From assembly GCF_019947135.1 (NCBI RefSeq), contig NZ_JAGSHT010000007.1:62001-126000 (forward strand): 64,000 nucleotides of DNA, written 5' to 3'. The DNA is from Occultella gossypii. Its GTDB lineage: Bacteria > Actinomycetota > Actinomycetes > Actinomycetales > Beutenbergiaceae. This document shows, in pieces, positions 54,765 through 63,183 of the stretch. Every line of letters starts with the position of its first letter. The stretch's first letter is position 1. The notes below the pieces were generated by a model that was not told the origin of the DNA, ran no database searches, and worked only from the letters and a program-made list of their open reading frames with translations. Both the position numbers and the translations under genes were made by a program.

Positions 54765-56978
54765 ATGACCGGCGCCGCATCCGATCCCTGGTTCACCCAG
54801 GTCCGCCGCTGGGGTCAGACGAACCTCACCGAACTGGACCCCACGCGGTACCCCAACGACCTCTGGCGCGAACAGTGGCGGACCACCGGGATCGACGCGG
54901 TGATCGTCAACGCCGGTGGCATCGTCGCCTACTACCCCACCGCCATCGAGGATCACGCCCGCGCCCGGCATCTCGGCGACCGGGACCTCTTCGGTGAGGT
55001 CGTCGCCGATGCCCGGGCGGCCGGCCTGGCCGTCGTGGCGCGGATGGACTCCTCCCGGGTGGGTGCCGACGCCGCGGCGCGCCGGCCCGAGTGGCTGGCC
55101 CGCGATGGGTCGGGAGCGCCGTACCGAGCCGGCGACCTGACGGTGGCGTGCGTGAACAGCCCGTACTACTCCGAGCACCTGCCGGCCGTGCTCGCGGAGA
55201 TCATCACGGCCTACCGGCCCGACGGCTTCGCCGACAACAGCTGGGCGGGCCTGGACCGCCGTCGGGTCTGCCACTGCGAGCACTGCCGTACGGGCTTCCG
55301 CGACGCGACCGGGTTCGCCCTGCCCACCGTGATCGACCATACGGATGCCACCTACCGGTCCTGGTACCGCTGGAACGTGGCCCGCCGGAGCCGGATCTGG
55401 ACCGAGAACGCCCGGATCGTGCGTGACCTCGGCGGCGCGGACTGCCTCTGGCTGGGCATGCTGCCCGGCTCGGTCACCGCCCAGGTGGACCGGTTCATCG
55501 ACGCCCGCGCCCTGCTCTCCGACGCCCGCCTCGCGCTGCTGGACCACCAGTTCCGGGGCCGGCGAGGCTTCGAGGACAACGCCGAGACCGGGCGCAGGCA
55601 CACCGAGCTGATGCCCGCCGGGTCCGTCCTGGCCGAGTCGATGGCGATGTACCGGTCGGGCAACCCGGTGTTCCGGCTCGCGTCCGTGCCCGCCGGCGAG
55701 GCGACCCTGTGGATGGCGGCGGGCGCCGCGGGCGGCATCGACCCGTGGTGGCACCACATCGGCGCGGTCCATGGCGACCGGCGCCAGTACGACCGGGCCG
55801 GGAAGCACTTCGCGTGGCACCGGCGCAACGAGGCCCACCTGCGTGACCGCACCCCGGTGGCCCGGGTGGCGCTGGTCTGGTCGGAGCTGAATGCCGCCGT
55901 GTACGGCGGGGAGGACGCCGTCTCCCGCACGACGACCCCGGCGGACGGGTTCCGCCGGGCCCTGCTCACGGCCCGGATCCCGGCCACCCCCCTGCACATC
56001 GACGACCTGGCGGCTCGGGGGCATCGGTTCACCACGGTGGTGCTGCCGCAGCTGGCCGTGCTCACCGCCGCGCAACGCGACGCCGTCGCCTCGTTCGTCG
56101 CGGCGGACGGCAACCTGATCGCCTCCGGACCGCTCGGCGCCCTCGACGAGAACGGGGACCCGGCTCCGGCCGGACCGCTCGCCGAGATCCTCGGCACCCG
56201 CCCGCTCGGCACGGCCAGCGGGCAGACGGGCCCGCACACCGGCGGCTTCGAGGACGCCCGCCGGCACACCTACCTCGAGCGGACCACCGACTGGCCCGAG
56301 TCGGCCGCGGCCATCTGGTCCGCGCTCGCCGGTACCGACCTGATCGGTTTCGGCGGCCGCCTGGACCACGTGACGGCCCAGCCCGGCGCGCACGTTCTGG
56401 CCACCGCAGTCCCGGCCTTCGGTGTCTACCCACCCGAGACCTCGTGGCGTCCGCCCGTGTCGGAGCCGGCACTGCCTGCGATCGTGGTCACCGAGGGTAC
56501 GGGCGGGCGCGGGCGCACCGTCCACCTCGCCGCCGACCTCGACCGGTGCGCGGGCCGCAACGATCTCGCCGACCACCACCACCTGCTCGCCGGCCTCGTC
56601 CGGTGGACCCTCCAGGGACCCGAGCCCGTGCTCCTGGAGGGACCGGGCCGGATCGACCTGCGGCCGTACCGGCAGGGCGAGCGGTGGGTGATCCACCTCC
56701 TGGACGCCGGCCGCTCGGAGGCCACCCCCGGCACCGTCGAGGACCTGTGGAGCATCGGGCCGTACCGGCTCGGGGTCCATGACCCGGACGGGGCGCTCAC
56801 CCATGCCCACGGCCTCGTCTCCGGGGACCCGTTGGTGACCCGGCGGGACGGGCCTCGCCTCTGGGTGTCGATACCCGCCCTGACCGGCCACGAGGTGATC
56901 GTGGTGACACCCGGTGCCCAGGAGTCTCTCGGCACCGGCGGGACGGCGCGCGGGGCCGGGTCGCCGCGCGGAAAATAG
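54765..56978 (+). CDS. GHL6-like hypothetical glycoside hydrolase with beta-galactosidase trimerisation-like domain
   Basis: A 737-residue cytoplasmic protein (no signal peptide). Residues about 10-330 look like a TIM-barrel of the hypothetical glycosyl hydrolase 6 type: DAVIVNAGGIVAYYPT, RAAGLAVVARMDSSRV, PDGFADNSWAGLDRR with a metal-like CHCEHC motif, and LLDHQFRGRRGFEDNAETGRR. Residues about 380-530 resemble the beta-galactosidase trimerisation fold (VVLPQLAVLTAAQRDAVASFVAADGNLIASG). The C-terminus is a beta-sandwich. ATG 54765 follows AAGGAG. Divergence from the sugar transporter suggests it hydrolyses the imported oligosaccharide. Catalytic residues cannot be assigned. Confidence 0.75.
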   Translation: MTGAASDPWFTQVRRWGQTNLTELDPTRYPNDLWREQWRTTGIDAVIVNAGGIVAYYPTAIEDHARARHLGDRDLFGEVVADARAAGLAVVARMDSSRVGADAAARRPEWLARDGSGAPYRAGDLTVACVNSPYYSEHLPAVLAEIITAYRPDGFADNSWAGLDRRRVCHCEHCRTGFRDATGFALPTVIDHTDATYRSWYRWNVARRSRIWTENARIVRDLGGADCLWLGMLPGSVTAQVDRFIDARALLSDARLALLDHQFRGRRGFEDNAETGRRHTELMPAGSVLAESMAMYRSGNPVFRLASVPAGEATLWMAAGAAGGIDPWWHHIGAVHGDRRQYDRAGKHFAWHRRNEAHLRDRTPVARVALVWSELNAAVYGGEDAVSRTTTPADGFRRALLTARIPATPLHIDDLAARGHRFTTVVLPQLAVLTAAQRDAVASFVAADGNLIASGPLGALDENGDPAPAGPLAEILGTRPLGTASGQTGPHTGGFEDARRHTYLERTTDWPESAAAIWSALAGTDLIGFGGRLDHVTAQPGAHVLATAVPAFGVYPPETSWRPPVSEPALPAIVVTEGTGGRGRTVHLAADLDRCAGRNDLADHHHLLAGLVRWTLQGPEPVLLEGPGRIDLRPYRQGERWVIHLLDAGRSEATPGTVEDLWSIGPYRLGVHDPDGALTHAHGLVSGDPLVTRRDGPRLWVSIPALTGHEVIVVTPGAQESLGTGGTARGAGSPRGK

Positions 56979-57018
56979 AGGCGGGACATGTCGGTGGCTG
57001 GACGTAACCTCGGGGGCG

Positions 57019-60000
57019 ATGATCGACGCACCACACACCCCCGAGACCGCGCCCGTTCCCGAGGCGTCGCCGCTGCCTGCCCCGGTCCCGACCGACCCGG
57101 CTCGCCGGCTCGACTGGCGGCGCCTGCGTCGGCCTGCGGCTGCCATCGCCCTGGTCGCGCTCACGATCGGCGCCCTCGGCCAGGTGCTCGGCACGGCTGC
57201 GGCCGGCCGGTTGGCCGAGAACGCCACGCTCGCGGGGCTCGCGCTGCTCGCGCTGTGCGTGGTGGGCGGCGCGCTGCTCGACGGCGTCGGCCAGGTGATC
57301 TGGGCAGGTGTGGTGGACCGGGCCGAAGGAAAGCTCCGTAGCGACCTGCTCAGCGCGGCCCTGCGTCAGCCGCTCGCTGCGCTCTCCGAGCAGGCCGTGG
57401 GCGAGGTACTCGACCGGGTCGACGACGACACCCACGCCGTCGGGACCCTGGTGCGCCGTCAGCTCTGGGGCGCGGGTCGCACCGTCGCCGGCACCGTGCC
57501 CATGTGGATCGTCGCCGGCCTCACCTGGTGGCCGTCGTGGTTCCTGTTCCCGCTGCTCGCCGTGGTCGTCTGGTTCGTGACCCGGAAGATGCTCGACGAG
57601 ATCGCACGCCGCAAGGTGATCGAGGAGATGGCCTGGACCGACCACGCCGCGGCATTCGAGGAGGCCGTCGCCGCCCGCAACGACCTGCGCACGAGCCTCG
57701 GTCAGGCGTTCGCGGTGCGCCGCCTGGCTCAGCTCTCGGCGCTCGTCCACGACAAGTTCCACAAGGTGGTGCGGGTCGAGGAGCGGCTGATCCGGCGGGC
57801 CGGCCTGCTGACCTACTCGCTGCTGGCCGCGATCGCCGTGGTCAGCGCGGTGATCGCTGCCGACGGTGGCCTGTCCGTGCAGCAGTTGGTGACGCTGTTC
57901 CTGGTCACCGCGATGTTCATCGGACAGATCGACAACCTGGTCCACCACCTGCCCGATATCCAGGAAGGGCTCGGCGCGGTGCTGCGGTTGCGGCAGATGC
58001 TGGCCCTGGAGCCCGAACCCGAGGGCGGGGACGACGTCCCGGCCGGGTCGCTCGACCTGACCTTGCGCGACCTGGAGTTCTCCTACGCCGAGGGCACCTT
58101 CGCGCTCAGCGGCGTCGACCTGCGGGTCCCGGCGGGCGAGACGGTCGCGCTCGTGGGCCGGACCGGCTCCGGCAAGTCGACGCTGGCCGCGCTGCTGTCC
58201 CGGGCCGTGGAGCCGGAGCGTGGCATGGTGTTCCTCGGTGGCGCCGACGTCCGCGACCTCGACCTGCAGAAGCTGCGTCGCGCCGTCGGGGTGGTCACCC
58301 AGCGCACGGAGATACTGGCCGGGACGCTTGCCGAGAACATCGCGCTGTTCGCCGACGTCCCGCGCAAGGACATCGAAGCGGCGGTCCGTGAGCTCGGGCT
58401 GACCGACTGGGCGTCCGGTATGCCCGATGGCCTGGACACCCTCCTCGGCCCCGGTGGTACCACGCTGTCCGCCGGCGAGGAGCAGCTGGTCGCGTTCGCA
58501 CGTCTGCTCGTCCGGGACGTGCAACTGGTGGTCCTTGACGAGGCCACCGCCCGGATGGACCCGCTCACCGAGGCCCGCGTGGTGGCCGCGTCGGACCGTC
58601 TGCTCAGCGGGCGCACCGGCGTCCTGGTCGCCCACCGTCTCGGCACCATCGAGCGAGCCGGGCTGGTGGCCGTGCTCGATCACGGCCGGGTGGTGCAGCA
58701 GGGACCGCGCGCCGAGCTCGCCCGGACGCCGGGCCCGTTCCGCACGCTGGTGGAGGCCGGCGCGAGCGACGGCTCGCTGGACGACGAGGACTACGAGAAG
58801 GACGGTGCCTCCGACAACAAGCTCGACGCCAACCGGGCCGACGCCGGCGCCGGCGCGGAATCAGGCGACACGCTCCAGCTGAGCGCAACCGACGAGGAGA
58901 TGTCAGCGCGTTCCGGTGGTGGGCCGAGCGCGCCGAACGCTGCGGAGTCGGTCGGCGGACGCCGCCGGACCGGCACCCCGCCGGACGTCCCCGAGCCCGG
59001 CACGGGGCCCAGCCTGGCCCGCGGCATCCTCAACGCCATGCTGGTGCGGCCGCGGTGGGGGCTGTTCGCCGCCCTCCTGTTCCTGCTGGCGAGCCTCGTC
59101 GCGGCGCAGGGTGCGCTCAGCGGCTACCTCTGGGGCCGCACGGTCCAGCAGGTCCAGACCGGCACGGTTCCCGTGGTGCTCGTCGTGGCGCTCGCGGTGC
59201 TGCTGCTCTCGCAGCCGCTGATCCTGTCCCGAGCCATCGGCCTGTACCCGCGCTGGTGGGTCGAGGTCCTGCTGCGGATCCGGATGACCGTCATGTACGG
59301 ACAGACCCGGCAGCACCGGCTGCCCGCCACGCCGCCGGGCGAGGTCGTGGCCCGAGCGATGGACGCGGACCGGTTCGCCCGGTACGCGGACCGGTGGGTC
59401 GACTTCGTCAACGGTCTCCTGATCGTGGTGGTGACCGCGCTGATCAGCGGGACCTGGACCGCGGGCGCCGTGCTCCTGGCCGTGATGGTGGTCTCCGCCG
59501 CGGCCTCGGCGATCGGCAGGCCGATCGCGGGCCGCTCGGCGACCGCGTCGTCCGCGGCCCGGGCCCGCTTCGGCCGGGCCCTCGTCTCCGCGCTGGACTC
59601 GGCCCGCACGGTGAAACTCGCAGCCCGCACCCCGGACGTGCGCCGGCACCTCGGCGAGGTGGACTCGGGCCGGGTGCGTGCGGCGATCTTCGAGCACCGC
59701 GTCCAGGCCGTGCTCGACTCGGTCCCGATGGTCACCCTCTACCTGGGCGTCGTCGTGGCGTGGGGGTTCCTGCTCACCGGCCGGTGGGACCTGGCCACCA
59801 CCCTGCTCGTCGCCAACGCCGTGATGGGGTTCGCGTGGTTCGGGGTCGTCGCCGGCGCCGTGATCACCGAAGCGCCGGGCACCCGGGCGTGGCAGGTCGC
59901 CACCGCGCGGTTCGCCGACGGCGCCGACCTGGTGGCCGCCCGGACCGGGGTCGACCTGGTCACCGGCGCCGCGCCCGCGCCCACGGCGCCCCAGCACGAA

Positions 60001-60684
60001 CCGCTCGAGCGCCTCGAACTGCGCCACCTGAGTGCGGTGCACGACGACGGCACGATCGGCGTCTACGACGTCGACCTCGAGATCCGGCGGGGCGAGCTCG
60101 TCCTGCTGCTCGGGCAGGTCGGCTCGGGCAAGTCGTCCCTGCTCTCCTCGCTCGCCGGCCTGGTGGAGCACACCGGTGACGTCCGGTGGAACGGGGTCGC
60201 GGTGAGCGACGCGCAGGCGTTCCTACGGCCGGCCCAGGTCGCGCACGTGGCTCAGGTGCCGCGGGTGCTGTCCGGCACGTTCTCCGACAACGTCCGCCTG
60301 GACCACGCCCGTGACCTCGACGGCCCGATCCGCGGCGCGCGGCTGACGCAGGACGTGGAGGAGGCGGGTGGGCCCCACGCACTGGTGGGGCACCGCGGCG
60401 TGCGCCTGTCCGGCGGTCAGGTGCAACGCCTCGCACTCGCGCGCGCCCTCGCCGCGGACACCGAGCTCCTGCTCGCCGACGACGTCTCCAGCGCCTTGGA
60501 CGCCACGACCGAGATCGAGCTGTGGGCCGCCCTGCGCGAACGGGGCACCACCGTGGTCGGCGCGACGTCGAAGCGAGCCGCCCTGGCTCGGGCGGACCGC
60601 GTCGTGGTGCTGGTCGACGGCACCGTGGCCGAGGTTGGACCCTGGGACCAGCTCGCGCCGAGGTGGAGCCACCTCGCCGGTTGA
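57019..60684 (+). CDS. Fused heterodimer-type ABC exporter (TMD-NBD-TMD-NBD)
   Basis: A 1221-residue protein containing two complete exporter halves. Half 1: six helices, Walker A LVGRTGSGKSTLAALL (about 378-393), signature LSAGEEQLVAFARLL, Walker B LVVLDEATARMD. A charged linker covers about 575-655. Half 2: six helices from about 672, Walker A LLGQVGSGKSSLLSSL (about 1031), signature LSGGQVQRLALARAL, Walker B LLLADDVSSALD. Half 2 has Asp where the catalytic Glu should be, and half 1 has the altered signature LSAGE. These fall in the same composite site, as in heterodimeric multidrug exporters. The nearest layout I know is mycobacterial Rv0194. The start at ATG 57019 lacks a clear ribosome site. 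Confidence 0.9.
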   Translation: MIDAPHTPETAPVPEASPLPAPVPTDPARRLDWRRLRRPAAAIALVALTIGALGQVLGTAAAGRLAENATLAGLALLALCVVGGALLDGVGQVIWAGVVDRAEGKLRSDLLSAALRQPLAALSEQAVGEVLDRVDDDTHAVGTLVRRQLWGAGRTVAGTVPMWIVAGLTWWPSWFLFPLLAVVVWFVTRKMLDEIARRKVIEEMAWTDHAAAFEEAVAARNDLRTSLGQAFAVRRLAQLSALVHDKFHKVVRVEERLIRRAGLLTYSLLAAIAVVSAVIAADGGLSVQQLVTLFLVTAMFIGQIDNLVHHLPDIQEGLGAVLRLRQMLALEPEPEGGDDVPAGSLDLTLRDLEFSYAEGTFALSGVDLRVPAGETVALVGRTGSGKSTLAALLSRAVEPERGMVFLGGADVRDLDLQKLRRAVGVVTQRTEILAGTLAENIALFADVPRKDIEAAVRELGLTDWASGMPDGLDTLLGPGGTTLSAGEEQLVAFARLLVRDVQLVVLDEATARMDPLTEARVVAASDRLLSGRTGVLVAHRLGTIERAGLVAVLDHGRVVQQGPRAELARTPGPFRTLVEAGASDGSLDDEDYEKDGASDNKLDANRADAGAGAESGDTLQLSATDEEMSARSGGGPSAPNAAESVGGRRRTGTPPDVPEPGTGPSLARGILNAMLVRPRWGLFAALLFLLASLVAAQGALSGYLWGRTVQQVQTGTVPVVLVVALAVLLLSQPLILSRAIGLYPRWWVEVLLRIRMTVMYGQTRQHRLPATPPGEVVARAMDADRFARYADRWVDFVNGLLIVVVTALISGTWTAGAVLLAVMVVSAAASAIGRPIAGRSATASSAARARFGRALVSALDSARTVKLAARTPDVRRHLGEVDSGRVRAAIFEHRVQAVLDSVPMVTLYLGVVVAWGFLLTGRWDLATTLLVANAVMGFAWFGVVAGAVITEAPGTRAWQVATARFADGADLVAARTGVDLVTGAAPAPTAPQHEPLERLELRHLSAVHDDGTIGVYDVDLEIRRGELVLLLGQVGSGKSSLLSSLAGLVEHTGDVRWNGVAVSDAQAFLRPAQVAHVAQVPRVLSGTFSDNVRLDHARDLDGPIRGARLTQDVEEAGGPHALVGHRGVRLSGGQVQRLALARALAADTELLLADDVSSALDATTEIELWAALRERGTTVVGATSKRAALARADRVVVLVDGTVAEVGPWDQLAPRWSHLAG

Positions 60685-60786
60685 GGCTCGGCCCGGGTGA
60701 TCCCGCCGACCGGGATCGGCCCTCACGACCGACGCGGAGCGATCTATCTCACATCCGGGAACCGAGATGCCCACAGCCTCGTTCTA

Positions 60787-60819
60787 GGTCACGAACTGGT
60801 CACGAGCGACTGCTAATAT
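60787..60819 (+). promoter_or_regulatory. Direct repeats and -10-like box upstream of yqhA
   Basis: GGTCACGA occurs at 60787-60794 and 60798-60805, 11 bases apart (one helical turn). TAATAT at 60814-60819, preceded by TGC, could be an extended -10. The repeats look like an activator or repressor site in the -35 region. Confidence 0.45.
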
Positions 60820-60884
60820 CGGCGCGCTCCCCCGCCGTCAGTGGGGGCACGACCCCACCGACGGACCGAGAGGAAACCCCCGGC

Positions 60885-61511
60885 ATGCTCAAGCGAGCCG
60901 ACCGTAACTCCAGCCACCCCGCAGCCTCGTCCCTTGGCTATCTGATCTTCCTGTCCCGATGGCTGCAGGCGCCGCTGTACCTGGGCCTGATCGTGGCTCA
61001 GGCAGCGTACGTATGGATGTTCATGCAGGAGCTGTGGCACCTGATCACCGAGGTCTTCTCCGGCCACCCGATGGAGGAGGCGGACACCATGCTGATCGTG
61101 CTCGGACTCGTGGACGTCGTGATGATCTCGAACCTCCTGATCATGGTGATCATCGGCGGGTACGAGACGTTCGTCTCGCGGATCCGGCTCGACGACCACC
61201 CGGATCAGCCGGAGTGGCTCTCCCACGTGAACGCGAACGTGCTGAAGACGAAGCTCGCGATGTCGATCATCGGGATCTCCTCGATCCATCTGCTCCGCAC
61301 GTTCATCGAGAGCAACAACACCCGACCCGAGGTGATGCTCTGGCAGACCGTCATCCACATCGCGTTCATCCTCTCGGCGCTCGCACTGGCGTGGATCGAC
61401 CGGATGTCGCTCACCTCCCACCAGCGGGCCGCGCACGCACGGTCCGCGGCCGGCGCAGCCGCTCCGGCCGACGATCCGGCCGACGGTCGGCCTCTCGAGT
61501 CCCAGCACTGA
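60885..61511 (+). CDS. yqhA: YqhA/UPF0114-family membrane protein
   Basis: A 208-residue protein matching the YqhA (TIGR00645) family. Its features are FLSRWLQAPLYLGLIVAQAAYVWMFMQEL, LIVLGLVDVVMISNLLIMVIIGGYETFVSRI and KTKLAMSIIGISSIHLLRTFIE, with four membrane segments. The C-terminus is an Ala-rich tail. Function is not established. ATG 60885 follows AGAGGA. It has its own promoter region with an 8-bp direct repeat and is followed by a strong terminator. Confidence 0.92.
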   Translation: MLKRADRNSSHPAASSLGYLIFLSRWLQAPLYLGLIVAQAAYVWMFMQELWHLITEVFSGHPMEEADTMLIVLGLVDVVMISNLLIMVIIGGYETFVSRIRLDDHPDQPEWLSHVNANVLKTKLAMSIIGISSIHLLRTFIESNNTRPEVMLWQTVIHIAFILSALALAWIDRMSLTSHQRAAHARSAAGAAAPADDPADGRPLESQH

Positions 61512-61550
61512 GCCGCCGCGGCCTCATCCGTCTGGATGAGGACGGCGGCT
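61511..61550 (+). terminator. Terminator of yqhA
   Basis: A composite hairpin: AGCCGCCG pairs with CGGCGGCT outside, and CCTCATCC with GGATGAGG inside around a GTCT loop. It begins at the yqhA stop codon. Confidence 0.75.
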
Positions 61551-61649
61551 CGCCAGGACTGTCCGACGACCACCCGGATGAGCGCCGTCCACCCTTGGGG
61601 GGAGGCCAGGATCGTCCGGGCGACGGACGCGCCGCAACGGCAAGATTCC

Positions 61650-61655
61650 TAGGCT
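61650..61655 (+). promoter_or_regulatory. Putative -10 box of small membrane protein gene
   Basis: TAGGCT lies 6 bases before ATG 61662, consistent with a leaderless transcript. Confidence 0.4.
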
Positions 61656-61661
61656 GGAGCC

Positions 61662-62003
61662 ATGAGCCAGACCAGAATCCCAGGCACTCGGCAGCCCACC
61701 GTGATCTCGCCGCGCGGCTCCTGGCTGGGCACCGGCACCGGGCTCGGCATGGCCGTGGGCGTGGCGCTCGGCAACATCGTCGTGGACATCGCGGTAGGGG
61801 TCGCGGCAGGCGCGTTGCTCGGGATCGGGCTGGGCATCGTCCTGGAGCGCGCGGACCGCCGGCGGCGTGACCGGGAGCACCTGATCGCGGCCTCCGCCAC
61901 CGAGGCGGCGGCAGCCGGTCCGGGTGCCGCGGAAACGGCGCCGAACGATCCGGCCCCGACCCGTGGCGTCGACGTGGCGACCTCATTCACGACGGCGAGC
62001 TGA
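61662..62003 (+). CDS. Small glycine-rich membrane protein of unknown function
   Basis: A 113-residue protein with a hydrophobic centre (residues about 22-62) full of small residues in G-x3-G spacing: GTGTGLGMAVGVALGNIVVDIAVGVAAGALLGIGLG. This suggests two packed membrane helices, like glycine-zipper proteins. A basic stretch RADRRRRDRE follows, then an Ala/Pro-rich tail. I do not recognise a family. It has its own promoter-like box and converges on the sigma factor gene. Confidence 0.65.
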   Translation: MSQTRIPGTRQPTVISPRGSWLGTGTGLGMAVGVALGNIVVDIAVGVAAGALLGIGLGIVLERADRRRRDREHLIAASATEAAAAGPGAAETAPNDPAPTRGVDVATSFTTAS

Positions 62004-62040
62004 CCGCCGTCGGGCACCGACACCGTCGGTAGGAGCACCG

Positions 62041-63024
62041 TCAGGCGGTCGGGGCGTCCACCACCGGCGGGAGTCCGAAGGTCTCGAACAGCGAGGTGTC
62101 GAAGAACGCGGCGACGTGCCGCACGCCCCCGCCGGAGCACTCGACCACGTGAAGGTGGAACGGGTGATGGCGGCCGTCCTCGCCGCGCATGTAGAGCCCG
62201 TAGGCCGGCTGCCCGTTCGCCCGGGTGGGCACCAGCAGCATGTCCCCCGGCCCGGAGGCCGGGCACTGGGTGGCGATCAGCTCACCGATGGTCTCCGGAC
62301 CGGTGTACCAGCCCTCGAACGGCGGCATCTCCCAGACCGCGTCCGCGGTGAAGAGCTCCACCAGGCCCGCGATGTCGTAACGCTCGAACCCGTCGACATA
62401 GCGGGCCAGCAGCTCCCGCTCGGCGGCGGAGTGCGGCTCGAGCGCGTCCTCTCGCGTCGGCGCGGCCTGCGCCACCTTCTCCCGGGCCCGCTGCAGCAGA
62501 CTGTTCACGGCGGCGACGCTCTGACCGGTCGCCTCTGCGACCTCGGCGGCACGCCACGCCAGGACGTCCCGCAGGATCAGCACGGCACGCTGCCGCGGCG
62601 GCAGGAGCTGCAGCGCGGCCACGAAGGCCAGTCGCACCGATTCCCGGGACTCGGCCACGTCCCCCGGGTCGTCGTGACCGAGCGCACCGTCCGGGGCCGG
62701 CTCGAGCCAGAGGATGTCCTGCTCCACCAATGGCGCGTCGGCGGCGGTGCTCGGAGCACCGAGCCCGGTCGGCAGCGGCCGGCGCTGCCGCGACTCCAGC
62801 GCGGACAGGCAGGTGTTCGTCGCGATCTTGTGGATCCAGGTCCGTACCGAGGAGGCGCCGGCGAACCGGGCGTAGCCGCGCCACGCGCGCAGCATGGTCT
62901 CCTGGGCGAGGTCCTCGGCATCGTGGACCGAGCCCATCATCCGGTAGCAGTGGGCGAAGATCTCGCGCTCGTAAGGAGCGATGATCTCGGCGAACTCGGC
63001 ATCGACAGATCGCGTCGTTGACAT
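62041..63024 (-). CDS. SigG-like ECF sigma factor with SnoaL-like C-terminal domain
   Basis: A 327-residue sigma-70 factor. Region 2: FAHCYRMMGSVHDAEDLAQETMLRAWRGYARFAGASSVRTWIHKIATNTCLSALE. Region 4: ALQLLPPRQRAVLILRDVLAWRAAEVAEATGQSVAAVNSLLQRAREKVAQ. Residues about 205-320 form a SnoaL-like (NTF2-fold) domain: ELLARYVDGFERYDIAGLVELFTADAVWEMPP, WYTGPETIGELI. The pattern fits the TIGR02960/SigG group. In such factors the tail replaces a separate anti-sigma factor. ATG 63024 has a TAGCAT box 7 bases upstream. Target promoters are unknown. Confidence 0.92.
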   Translation of the reverse strand: MSTTRSVDAEFAEIIAPYEREIFAHCYRMMGSVHDAEDLAQETMLRAWRGYARFAGASSVRTWIHKIATNTCLSALESRQRRPLPTGLGAPSTAADAPLVEQDILWLEPAPDGALGHDDPGDVAESRESVRLAFVAALQLLPPRQRAVLILRDVLAWRAAEVAEATGQSVAAVNSLLQRAREKVAQAAPTREDALEPHSAAERELLARYVDGFERYDIAGLVELFTADAVWEMPPFEGWYTGPETIGELIATQCPASGPGDMLLVPTRANGQPAYGLYMRGEDGRHHPFHLHVVECSGGGVRHVAAFFDTSLFETFGLPPVVDAPTA

Positions 63025-63031
63025 GATCGGA

Positions 63032-63037
63032 ATGCTA
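63032..63037 (-). promoter_or_regulatory. Putative -10 box of sigma factor gene
   Basis: TAGCAT lies 7 bases before ATG 63024, consistent with a leaderless transcript. Confidence 0.4.
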
Positions 63038-63112
63038 ACCCCGACCCCCGACACCCGAACAGGGCAATCCCGGTCCGGTCCGACCGCCGGGGTCATCGGG
63101 CCGATTCGAAGG

Positions 63113-63175
63113 GTCCCGGGGACGCCGGGCTGGGGGTCCGGGACGCCGGTCCCGGGGGTTCCGGGACGCCGGGGT
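63113..63175. repeat. Three imperfect tandem GC repeats between sigma factor gene and dapB
   Basis: GGGACGCCGG recurs at 63119-63128, 63140-63149 and 63163-63172 within units of about 21-23 bases that also share GGTCC/GGTTCC. They may form hairpins acting as terminator of dapB. Confidence 0.55.
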
Positions 63176-63183
63176 CGGCCGGA

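Noticed and set aside
56797-58683. 628-residue minus-strand open frame over the fused ABC exporter
   Set aside because: His/Gln/Glu-rich antisense composition without any domain, fully overlapping a well-supported exporter gene.
63113-63175. Possible CRISPR or mobile-element remnant
   Set aside because: The three units are short, imperfect and GC-only with no spacers or transposase; best described as a local tandem repeat.
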